This document shows, piece by piece, positions 1 to 5,931 of a stretch of DNA of 6,490 bases (positions are counted from its first letter, which is position 1; the number at the start of each line of letters is the position of its first letter). The notes below the pieces were generated by a model. That model was not told where the DNA came from and ran no database searches. It saw only the letters and a program-made list of their open reading frames with translations. A program made the translations under genes and the position numbers. Source of the DNA: an uncultured Synergistales bacterium (GTDB taxonomy: Bacteria; Synergistota; Synergistia; Synergistales; Aminobacteriaceae); the NCBI GenBank assembly GCA_937957815.1, contig CALFXN010000012.1, forward strand, positions 1 to 6,490, read 5' to 3'.

Positions 1-43
1 GGCTTTCGCATTTGGAACAGTCGATGCCGCAATAGGCGATCAT
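1..43 (-). CDS. N-terminus of a DUF3795-like protein (partial, cut by window edge)
   Basis: Read on the minus strand, an ATG at 43-41 opens a frame that begins MIAYCGIDCSKCES and runs off the left edge. The start of DUF3795 domain proteins typically reads M-x-x-Y-CG-x-DC-x-x-C, with closely spaced cysteines thought to bind metal; here Cys5, Cys9 and Cys12 are visible. A strong Shine-Dalgarno sequence (AGGGGGA, 58-52 on the minus strand) lies 8 bases upstream of the ATG, which supports the start. The function of DUF3795 proteins is not established. Only 14 residues are visible, so the family call rests on the N-terminal motif. The gene is divergent from the SnoaL-like gene at 279. Confidence 0.6.
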   Translation of the reverse strand, partial: MIAYCGIDCSKCES

Positions 44-157
44 GGAACACTTCCCCCTAAAAATGTATTCCGTATTGAGTCTCTGAACAAGCATTTTATC
101 ATTTTGATGGAAACGTGAACCGGGGAGGAAGCTGTCGGTGGGCCCGGGTGTTCGTCG

Positions 158-180
158 GGATGGAACGCGTCGTTCCAACC
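158..180. promoter_or_regulatory. 23-bp dyad in divergent intergenic region (possible operator)
   Basis: Arms GGaTGGAACG (158-167) and CGTTCCAaCC (171-180) are inverted copies with one mismatch per 10-bp arm around a 3-base centre (CGT). The core TGGAACG/CGTTCCA is perfect. It lies between the divergent DUF3795-like and SnoaL-like genes and has no T-run on either side, so it looks more like a protein-binding dyad than a terminator. The cognate regulator is unknown and no regulator gene is adjacent. A chance palindrome is possible. Confidence 0.35.
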
Positions 181-196
181 GGTCTTGTCTAAAATA

Positions 197-216
197 TTCT
201 CGTAAGGATATGAGAA
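197..216. promoter_or_regulatory. 8-bp inverted repeat upstream of the SnoaL-like gene
   Basis: TTCTCGTA (197-204) and TATGAGAA (209-216) form an 8-bp stem with one G-T pair around the tetranucleotide AGGA. It sits in an AT-rich stretch about 60 bases before the SnoaL-like start. A TTGTCT hexamer (185-190) and TATGAG (209-214) are 18 bases apart around it, so it could be an operator inside a weak promoter. That promoter is too poor to call by itself. Confidence 0.25.
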
Positions 217-278
217 GGTCTTTGGACATTAAAGTATCATAATGTTGTACGTGAAAAACTGTAAAAAGGAGGCCGAAA

Positions 279-705
279 ATGTCCACGACGCAACACAACA
301 AGTTCCTGATCCGCCGTTTCATCGAGGAGATCGGCAACACGGAAGATGTGACCCATCTGGACCGGTTCGTCTCTCCCGAGTGCGTCGCAACCGACGGCAA
401 GGTCCGCGTCCGTTGCGGCGTCGCCGGGATGGCGGAGCACGTCAAAGCCGTTCGGGAAACGTATCCGGATCTTCACCTGACCGTGGGGAACCAGATAGCG
501 GAGGGCGAATGGGTGGCGACGCAGGTCACACCTGGGCTCGTGGCTCGGAATGGCGCCGACCGGCAAGGCTGTGGTGATTACCGGCGTCAATGTGGACCGC
601 GTCGTCGACGGCCTGATCGTCGAGCATGGCGGCGCCGCCAACACGTTCGAGGCGCTTCTCGAAATCGGGGCCATCCGGCCGGTGACATCCGGGGAGCGGG
701 ATTGA
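279..705 (+). pseudogene. SnoaL-like / ester-cyclase-type protein, frameshifted by a small deletion
   Basis: SnoaL-like polyketide-cyclase proteins are small NTF2-fold proteins; most bacterial members have no known substrate. The start is well supported: AAAGGAGG (265-272) sits 6 bases before the ATG at 279. The first 84 residues match the family, including a predicted helix (KFLIRRFIEEIGN), the YPDLHLTV segment and EGEWVATQVT. Homology then continues one frame over from 529 (HLGSWLGMAPTGKAV, then GVNVDRVVDGLIVEHGG, NTFEALLEIGAIRP) to the TGA at 703-705. Between the two blocks about five residues that usually link VT to HLG/HRG are missing, consistent with a net loss of about 14 (or 11) bases at 528-529. 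The original frame has no stop until 1256 and becomes Arg/Ser-rich there, overlapping the next gene. An assembly or sequencing error is the main alternative to a true pseudogene. Joined, the protein would be about 147 residues, normal for the family. Confidence 0.75.
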
Positions 706-762
706 TATGGTCATCCCGGCGAAGAAGCGCCTTTCATTTCCGGGCCATCCCCGAATCCGGAC

Positions 763-791
763 TTGATATCTCTGAGTTTCATTGTTATAGT
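763..791 (+). promoter_or_regulatory. Sigma70-type promoter of the AbiE-like operon
   Basis: A -35 element TTGATA (763-768) and a -10 element TATAGT (786-791) are separated by exactly 17 bases. They match the TTGACA/TATAAT consensus at 5 of 6 and 5 of 6 positions. Transcription would start near 798, giving a leader of about 28 bases before the ATG at 826. This is the best promoter match on the plus strand of the window and sits directly upstream of the antitoxin gene. Confidence 0.65.
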
Positions 792-830
792 ATGTTTCAC
801 CGAATCGTGAAAGTGGTTGATAACAATGAA
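778..830. promoter_or_regulatory. Nested inverted repeats over the AbiE-like promoter (predicted autoregulatory operator)
   Basis: Two inverted repeats share almost the same centre (803.5 and 804). The outer pair is a perfect 11-bp match: TTCATTGTTAT (778-788) with ATAACAATGAA (820-830). The inner pair is a perfect 6-bp match: TTTCAC (795-800) with GTGAAA (807-812). The left outer arm overlaps the -10 box, the inner pair brackets the expected transcription start, and the right outer arm contains the antitoxin start codon (826-828). In the AbiE system of Streptococcus agalactiae, AbiEi represses its own operon by binding inverted repeats in the promoter. By analogy this is the predicted binding site of the antitoxin encoded next to it. 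The assignment to this protein is inference. Confidence 0.5.
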
Positions 831-1938
831 GCAAAAACCGTCTTCGTTTGCACCGCCGCGGGACAGCGAAATAGTCCTGAAGGCGTCCAAGGCGCTTGCG
901 GACGTTCTTTCGCATCTTCCGGCCTTCAGGGGTATTCGAACGGAGCGGCCGGAAAGCTGCGAACGGGAAGGATTCGACGGTGTTCTCGATGTCTCTCTCG
1001 TTTCCGGCGGGCGTCTGTATCTCTGTATCGAAGCGAAGAACAGCGGAGAACCCCGATTCCTGCGAACGGGGGTTATATCGCTTGCGGAGCGGATCGAGCA
1101 GGCGAAAAACAGAGGAAAGGGCGCGTTCTACGGCATCCTCGCGGCGCCGTATATCTCCAAGACCGGGGCGGAGATTTGCGAGGAAGCCGGAGTGGGATAT
1201 ATCGATCTGGCCGGGAATTGCCTCATCCGTCACGAAGCGGTCTATGTCCGGATTGAAGGCAGGCCGAATCCGTTCACGACGAGCAGGGGGATGAAATCCG
1301 TTTTCGAGCGTTCGTCGGTGAGATCCGGCGTTGTCTTGCGACATTTCTTCGAGCATCCCGGCAAGGTCTGGAAGATCGATCAAATGGTCGAGGCGTCCGG
1401 CGTGAGTTTGGGACAGGTGTCGAAGGTGAAGCGGTTCCTCGAGGATCGCGAATGGATCGAGAGCACAAAGGCCGGATTTCGGTTGACAGATCCCGCCGGG
1501 GTTCTGGCAGAGTGGAGCGAAACGTACAACAGGAAGCCGAACGACGGTATGGATTTCTACGCGCTCGATCCGGTTCCCGAAATCGAGGCGAAGCTTTCCG
1601 AAGCCTTCCGGCGAAAGCATATTTCAGGCGCCCTGACCGGATTTTCCGGCGGGGTTCGGTATGTTCCGGCCGTCCGATACCAGCGCGTTCACGCATACGT
1701 CGATCGCGGGCATTTTGAGGATCTTCCCGCGTCTTTCGGATGGAAGCGCGTTTCGAGCGGGGCGAACGTATCGCTTTTCGTTCCGTACGATTCCTGCGTC
1801 CTGATCGGAGTTCGTGAGGTCGGGAACGGTGTCGTCGTATCTCCTGTCCAGGCATATCTGGATCTCATGGGATTGAAGGGGCGCGGGGAGGAAGCCGCTC
1901 AGGCCGTTTTGGAAGGAGCGATCGGAAAGAAATGGTGA
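826..1938 (+). CDS. AbiEi-family antitoxin / transcriptional autoregulator of a type IV toxin-antitoxin system
   Basis: This 370-residue protein has three visible parts. Residues about 15-150 resemble the AbiEi_2-type N-terminal domain, with DGVLDV, the E69-A-K71 motif and the hallmark GYIDLAGN (124-131); the D...ExK pattern recalls the PD-(D/E)xK fold, but activity is unproven. Residues about 160-222 form a winged helix-turn-helix (EHPGKVWKIDQMVEASGVSLGQVSKVKRFLE region). Residues about 240-370 form the C-terminal domain, ending in the family-like VVSPVQAYLDLMGLKGRGEEA stretch. AbiEi proteins repress their own operon and counteract the AbiEii nucleotidyltransferase without stable binding (type IV logic), often in phage defence. 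I chose ATG 826; a TTG at 817 would add three residues but has no better ribosome site. The ribosome site for 826 is weak (AAGTGG, 811-816) and lies partly inside the operator. The stop overlaps the toxin start, so the two genes were probably translationally coupled. The reading frame is intact. Confidence 0.85.
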   Translation: MKQKPSSFAPPRDSEIVLKASKALADVLSHLPAFRGIRTERPESCEREGFDGVLDVSLVSGGRLYLCIEAKNSGEPRFLRTGVISLAERIEQAKNRGKGAFYGILAAPYISKTGAEICEEAGVGYIDLAGNCLIRHEAVYVRIEGRPNPFTTSRGMKSVFERSSVRSGVVLRHFFEHPGKVWKIDQMVEASGVSLGQVSKVKRFLEDREWIESTKAGFRLTDPAGVLAEWSETYNRKPNDGMDFYALDPVPEIEAKLSEAFRRKHISGALTGFSGGVRYVPAVRYQRVHAYVDRGHFEDLPASFGWKRVSSGANVSLFVPYDSCVLIGVREVGNGVVVSPVQAYLDLMGLKGRGEEAAQAVLEGAIGKKW

Positions 1939-2390
1939 TGCGCGAGCCGGAGAGCCGGATCGATTATTCCGCCGTTCAGGTCGAAGCCGCCAGAAGCGTC
2001 CTGCTGGAACTTTCGAATATCCTGAGCGAGTATCAGGACTGCCTGATGATTGTCGGAGGTTGGGTTCCCGCGCTTCTCTTTCCCGGAGAGGGGCATGTCG
2101 GGAGTCTCGACGTCGATCTCCTTCTCGACCATCGCAGCCTGGCGTCGCATGAGATGTACCTGACCATCGAGAGGGTATTGACGCGAAACAACTACGAGAA
2201 ACACTCAGAGCAGTTTTTCACGTTTCTCCGCAAGGTCAAGGTCGGCGATACTCTGGTTTCGGTAGGGCTGGATCTGCTTGCTGGAGTCTACGACGGAACC
2301 GCTCCGAAAAAGCGCGCACAGCACGTTCAGGGGATAAGAGCGCTCAAGGCTACCGGCGGTGATTTTGCGTTTCTGATCCCTCCTGCGGTA
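1932..2390 (+). pseudogene. AbiEii-type nucleotidyltransferase toxin, 3' truncated
   Basis: The ATG at 1932 overlaps the antitoxin stop by 7 bases; an alternative ATG at 1938 overlaps by one base (TGATG), with GGAAAG (1924-1929) as its ribosome site. The first ~150 residues match AbiEii-type nucleotidyltransferases: VGGW (41-44), the D60-x-D62 metal-binding pair in GSLDVDLLLD, a likely third acidic residue at D114 in GLDLLAGVYDGT, then HVQGIRALKATGGDFAF (131-147). Family members continue with a helical C-terminal part of roughly 100 residues, including a segment around VMKGMAL and LKEKDA. None of that is found in any frame after about 2390. Instead the frame stays open to a TGA ending at 3017, the tail being Arg-rich out-of-frame translation of the amidohydrolase gene. 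The 3' half was therefore most likely lost by deletion when the downstream gene became adjacent. The catalytic residues survive, but a stable active toxin seems unlikely. Confidence 0.75.
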
Positions 2391-2436
2391 TCGTTTCCCC
2401 GTTTTCACACGATGCGTTTTTCAGAAAGGGTGACGG

Positions 2437-3741
2437 ATGATGCGACACGTTCTCGTTTCACTGCTGATGCTTGGGGTATTTCTGCTTCCCTCCTGCGCGG
2501 CGGCCGCGCCGAAGCAGGCGACGGTCCTGCTGGTCGGGAATTATTGGGACGGCGTGTCGGACGGGCCGCTCGGGGCCGCGGAGATTCTCGTCGTCGACGG
2601 CCGGATCGCCGAAGTCGGGAAGAACGTCGCGCGGCCGGAGGGCGCCCGCGTGATCGACCTGTCGTCGAAGTTCGTGACGCCGGGGTTCATCGACGCGCAC
2701 GTCCACCTCACGGGCGGCGCGCGGTTCTTCGCGAACACGATGGGGAGCAACGACGCCTCGCTGACGCTGAACGGAGTGCGCGCCTGCGGACTCCTCCTGG
2801 ACAACGGCTTTACGACCGTTCGCGACGCCGGGGATTTCAGCTTCTCCTTCTGGGTCGTCCCCGAGCTGAAGAAGGCCGTCGAATCCGGGATCATCCGGGG
2901 ACCGCGGATCGTCTGCGGCGGGCACATGATTTCCGCCGTCGGGGGGCATTTCGACGCCGCCGGTCTGCTCCGGAACGGCGTGACGCTCGATCAGGCGTCG
3001 GTCGCCGAAGGGGTTGACGGCGTGCGGCACGCGGTCCACAACGAGGTCAGCCACGGCGCGGAGTGGATCAAGATCGCGGGCAGCGGCGGCTTCATGTCGC
3101 CGAGCGACGGTCCCGAGGACGTGTCGTATTCGCAGGAGGAGATGAACGCGGCGGTCGCGGCGGCGCGGGACATCGGAAAGTCCGTGTTCGTCCACGCGTA
3201 CGGCGACGAGGCCGTCCGCCGGGCGGTCGTCGCGGGCGCGGCGTCGATCGAGCACGGAAGCCTGGCCTCGGTCGAAACGCTCGACATGCTCGCGCAGAAG
3301 GGCGTCTGGCTCGTTCCGACGCAGATCGCGGTCGTGGCGAACGCGCGGGCGACCGCGAGCGGTCATATCGACATGAGCGCGCCGGAGTACGTCCGCGAGA
3401 AGGACTTGAAGTACGCGCCGCGGCTCCTGGAGTGCGCCGCGAATGTCGCGAAGAGCCGCGTGAAGCTCGCCTTCGGCACGGATCTCGGGACGTTCGACTT
3501 CTCCGAGAACGGCGCGACGGAGTTCGCCGAGATGGTCCGAAACGGAATCGCGCCGCTGCGGGCGCTGAAGGCCGGGACGTCGGCGGCGGCCGAGATGCTC
3601 GGGCTCGAGACGGGCGTCATCGCCGCCGGAAAGAACGCGGATCTGGTCGCGATGCCGGGGAGTCCTTTCGACGACATTTCCGCGACGGAGAAGGTCTCCT
3701 TCGTGATGAAGGGCGGCGTCGTCTTCCGCGACGACAGGTAG
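2437..3741 (+). CDS. Exported metal-dependent amidohydrolase, Xaa-Pro/Xaa-Arg dipeptidase-like
   Basis: This 434-residue protein is an amidohydrolase-superfamily TIM-barrel enzyme, most like the group annotated as Xaa-Pro dipeptidases; characterised relatives cleave dipeptides with C-terminal Pro, Arg or Lys. All expected binuclear metal ligands are visible: H88 and H90 (DAHVH), K212 (EWIKI; the carboxylated lysine position), H253 (FVHAYG), H273 (IEHGS) and D349 (FGTDLG). The small beta-sandwich is split between residues ~28-80 and ~395-434 (GKNADLVAMPGSP). Residues 1-24 form a signal sequence. LLPSC could be a lipobox, but Pro at -2 is unusual, and AAAA before Pro25 would suit signal peptidase I. 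AAAGGG (2425-2430) lies 6 bases before the ATG; a second ATG follows at 2440. Length is normal for the family and the gene is intact. The substrate cannot be set from sequence. It converges on the serine hydrolase and ends 44 bases before a strong terminator. Confidence 0.93.
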   Translation: MMRHVLVSLLMLGVFLLPSCAAAAPKQATVLLVGNYWDGVSDGPLGAAEILVVDGRIAEVGKNVARPEGARVIDLSSKFVTPGFIDAHVHLTGGARFFANTMGSNDASLTLNGVRACGLLLDNGFTTVRDAGDFSFSFWVVPELKKAVESGIIRGPRIVCGGHMISAVGGHFDAAGLLRNGVTLDQASVAEGVDGVRHAVHNEVSHGAEWIKIAGSGGFMSPSDGPEDVSYSQEEMNAAVAAARDIGKSVFVHAYGDEAVRRAVVAGAASIEHGSLASVETLDMLAQKGVWLVPTQIAVVANARATASGHIDMSAPEYVREKDLKYAPRLLECAANVAKSRVKLAFGTDLGTFDFSENGATEFAEMVRNGIAPLRALKAGTSAAAEMLGLETGVIAAGKNADLVAMPGSPFDDISATEKVSFVMKGGVVFRDDR

Positions 3742-3743
3742 CG

Positions 3744-3795
3744 GCGAGCAACGAATTACTGCGAGCAGCGAATTTGTTGTGAGCGACAAACGAAG
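3744..3795 (+). repeat. Three degenerate ~17-bp tandem units after the amidohydrolase stop
   Basis: Units start at 3744 (GCGAGCAACGAATTACT), 3761 (GCGAGCAGCGAATTTGTT) and 3779 (GTGAGCGACAAACGAAG). The first two share 13 of their first 14 bases; the third is more diverged. The last unit runs into the left arm of the terminator hairpin. No function is evident. Local slippage or duplication in noncoding DNA is the simplest reading. Confidence 0.4.
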
Positions 3796-3838
3796 CCTCG
3801 GGGCGTTTTTTTACCCGCTCCGGGGCTTCGTTTGTTTT
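3786..3838 (+). terminator. Rho-independent terminator between convergent genes
   Basis: The arms 3786-3805 and 3816-3835 pair over 20 bases with only two G-T pairs (T3798 and G3802 positions), around a 10-base loop TTTTTTTACC. The right arm ends in T and is followed by TTT then CGG, giving a short U-tract for plus-strand transcripts of the amidohydrolase. The same hairpin forms in minus-strand transcripts of the serine hydrolase, but the sequence after it there lacks a good U-run, so termination in that direction is less certain. Confidence 0.85.
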
Positions 3839-3879
3839 CGGCCTGCGGCGCCTGGATGTTGCGTCGCCAAGTGTTTTCG

Positions 3880-5883
3880 CTACTTCGCCGTGATCCCGAA
3901 CGCGTCGCCGGGCTTTCCGGCGCAGAAGACGAAGCTCCCTCCGGGGGCGTAGACGTCGCCCGAGTCCACGATGCTGTCGAAGAGCGCCTTCGGGTCGTCC
4001 TCCCCCCACGTCAGCACGACCACGCGTCCCTTTTCCGGCCGCTCGAACGACAGGATCGCGCCGGCGTCGAGCCGCTTCCATTCGTTCTCGCCGTCCGCGC
4101 CGATGGTGACGGCGGTCTTTCCGGCAGCGAGCGCTCCGGCCGAACGGACCGGGGAGAACGTGAAGCCCGCCGCCTTCAGCCGGACGTCGCTTCCTTTTTT
4201 CACGAGCGCGATGTCGGTCTGGTCGCGGGAGCCGGTTGCCGCGATTCTCGCGAAATCGGGTGTCTCGATCCTGACGATGCCGAAGAACGTCGCGTAGCCC
4301 GGGAGTTCCGCGCTCGTGGTCGAGCGCGTCAGCAATCCGTCGGAAACCTGGACGAACGGAGAGGCGTCGCGCCGGAGCCAGAATGTTCCGTTCAGGTCTT
4401 CGGCGAATGTCACGGGGTTCGTCGCGGGTTCGATCTTGAGGTATTCCTGCGAGTCGGCGCCGAAGCGGGGGATGTCGCCGATGACGAGCCAGGTTCGGCC
4501 GTCTTTCGCGACGAAGTAGTATCGCGTTCCCTTCGCGCCGTCATGGAAGAATCCGCCGTTGTGGACGAGCGTGAGGACCGGCGGTTCGTCTTTCGCTCCG
4601 AGCCTGTGGACGTTCAGAGTGTGTTTTGTCGTGTCGAAGGCGGTCCGGGCGCCTCCGTCCCGGTTGGCGTAGAATCCCGCGTGGGCGAGCAGTTCGGGCG
4701 GGATCGGCTGCGGTTCCGCCGGCTTGTGCACGGAGGGCGCTTCGGGGAAGGGGAGCCCCCTGTCCTTCAGCAGCGCGTTCATGACCGCGTAGGTCACGGC
4801 GTCGGCGGCCGCGTGGCCGGAAATGCTGACGGCGACGGCCATCCTCTTCGACGGGAGGAGGGCGAGGTTCGTCGAGAAGAACATCGTTCCGCCGCTCTTC
4901 GAAAGGACCTGGAAGCCGAACTTTTTGTAGCCCGTGAGCTGCGCGTCGTCCCATCCGAAGGCGTCGAGGATGGCGGGGCCCTTCAGCAACGGGGTGAAGT
5001 CCGTGGGCTGGCTTTTGAGGATTTCGGTTACGGATGCGTCCGAGAGGATGTGTTTTCCGCCGGGGGCGAAGCTGTCGGCGAAGCGGCAGAGGTCTTCGGC
5101 CGTCGACGAGAGGCCGCCAGCGCCGTAGACCTGGACGACCTCCGGCGGGTACTTCTTGCCGACGGCGTCGTAGTACGCCGCGACGTCGCCGCGCCACTCG
5201 CCGATGCTCGGGCCGGAGTTCTTCATGTCGAGCGGGCCGAAGACGCGTTCGGCGAGGAAATCCGTGAACTTCTTGCCCGACAGGCGCTCGACGATCATTT
5301 CGGCGAGCGTGAAGCCGTCGTTGCAGTAGATTCCCATCGCGCCGGGCGCGTGCTTGAGCGTCGCGTCCTTCAGCCGTTCGAGCAACGTGGCGTGCGGCTT
5401 TGCGTCGAGCGCGTAACCGAACTCGAAGGTCGATCCCGGAAGGCCGGACGAGTGGTTGAAGAGCATCCGGACGGTGATGTCCCTATAGCGCGGGTCCTTC
5501 ATGACGAACTCGGGGAGGTGCTTCGCGACCGGGTCGTCGACCGAGAGCTTCCCGTCGTCGGCCAGAAGCAGGGTCGCGACGGCGACGAACATCTTGCTCG
5601 TGGAGCCGATGTTGAAGCGCGTGTCGGCCGTCACGGGGCGGTTCGTCGCGCGGTCGGCGGGGCCGAAGCCCTCGGAGTAGACGATCCGTCCGCCGTCCAT
5701 GACCGCGATCGTCGCGGCGTTCCCCGCGCCCGAGACGATCGTTTTCCAGAGCGCCTCGCGGGCCGCCGTCACGGTGTTCCGGTACGCGTCGCCGGACGGA
5801 ACGACGGCCGCGTGCGCCGCGCAGGACGCGAGCAACAGGCAGAGAATGGAAACGAACGGAACGGATCGTTTCAGGTTTCTCAC
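3880..5883 (-). CDS. Predicted lipoprotein serine hydrolase, class C beta-lactamase/penicillin-binding-protein fold with a long C-terminal extension
   Basis: I start this at the GTG at 5883 (667 residues). The frame opens upstream at ATG 5997, but the added 38 residues do not look like a signal peptide, and a good ribosome site lies just before the GTG. The N-terminus is a lipoprotein signal: NLKR, a hydrophobic run, and lipobox LASC with Cys21. The beta-lactamase domain (~40-380) has S94-T-S-K97 (nucleophile and base), Y186-C-N188, K329-S-G331 in the KTG position, and NHSSGLPG near 143-150. Such enzymes (EstB, D-aminopeptidase, PBP4*-like) act on peptides, esters or D-amino-acid substrates; true beta-lactam resistance is not implied. 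Residues ~385-667 form an extension with alternating beta-strand-like stretches, opening with AHAGFYAN, which resembles the barrel domain in PBP4*-like proteins. It is larger than usual and may be two domains. The gene is alone on the minus strand, 231 bases downstream of the TauE/SafE gene. The substrate is unknown. Confidence 0.9.
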   Translation of the reverse strand: MRNLKRSVPFVSILCLLLASCAAHAAVVPSGDAYRNTVTAAREALWKTIVSGAGNAATIAVMDGGRIVYSEGFGPADRATNRPVTADTRFNIGSTSKMFVAVATLLLADDGKLSVDDPVAKHLPEFVMKDPRYRDITVRMLFNHSSGLPGSTFEFGYALDAKPHATLLERLKDATLKHAPGAMGIYCNDGFTLAEMIVERLSGKKFTDFLAERVFGPLDMKNSGPSIGEWRGDVAAYYDAVGKKYPPEVVQVYGAGGLSSTAEDLCRFADSFAPGGKHILSDASVTEILKSQPTDFTPLLKGPAILDAFGWDDAQLTGYKKFGFQVLSKSGGTMFFSTNLALLPSKRMAVAVSISGHAAADAVTYAVMNALLKDRGLPFPEAPSVHKPAEPQPIPPELLAHAGFYANRDGGARTAFDTTKHTLNVHRLGAKDEPPVLTLVHNGGFFHDGAKGTRYYFVAKDGRTWLVIGDIPRFGADSQEYLKIEPATNPVTFAEDLNGTFWLRRDASPFVQVSDGLLTRSTTSAELPGYATFFGIVRIETPDFARIAATGSRDQTDIALVKKGSDVRLKAAGFTFSPVRSAGALAAGKTAVTIGADGENEWKRLDAGAILSFERPEKGRVVVLTWGEDDPKALFDSIVDSGDVYAPGGSFVFCAGKPGDAFGITAK

Positions 5884-5891
5884 GGTATCCA

Positions 5892-5898
5892 CCCCTCT
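5892..5898 (-). promoter_or_regulatory. Ribosome binding site deciding the GTG start of the serine hydrolase
   Basis: On the minus strand AGAGGGG ends 8 bases before the GTG at 5883-5881. The other in-frame GTG (5892-5890) overlaps this site, and the upstream ATG at 5997 would put a non-signal-like 38-residue stretch before the hydrophobic segment. Confidence 0.6.
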
Positions 5899-5931
5899 CG
5901 AATCGAATCGTCCATGAAGCCTCTTTTCGCC

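Noticed and set aside
62..90. TTGTTC-N17-TACATT on the minus strand as promoter of the DUF3795-like gene
   Set aside because: Transcription would start near 55, inside the Shine-Dalgarno sequence at 58-52, so it cannot serve that start well.
817..825. TTG start three codons upstream for the antitoxin
   Set aside because: ATG 826 is a better start codon, and no ribosome site favours the TTG.
279..1256. 325-codon reading of the SnoaL-like frame as one long gene
   Set aside because: Family homology stops at 530 and continues in another frame; the rest is Arg/Ser-rich and overlaps the antitoxin gene.
526..1620. 364-codon minus-strand frame across the SnoaL-like and antitoxin genes
   Set aside because: It crosses two genes and the promoter/operator region, with no recognisable domain or ribosome site.
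2458..3789. 443-codon open frame on the minus strand, antisense to the amidohydrolase
   Set aside because: It has a low-complexity Arg/Asp/Glu composition, no motifs, and lies opposite a complete metal-ligand set in the true gene.
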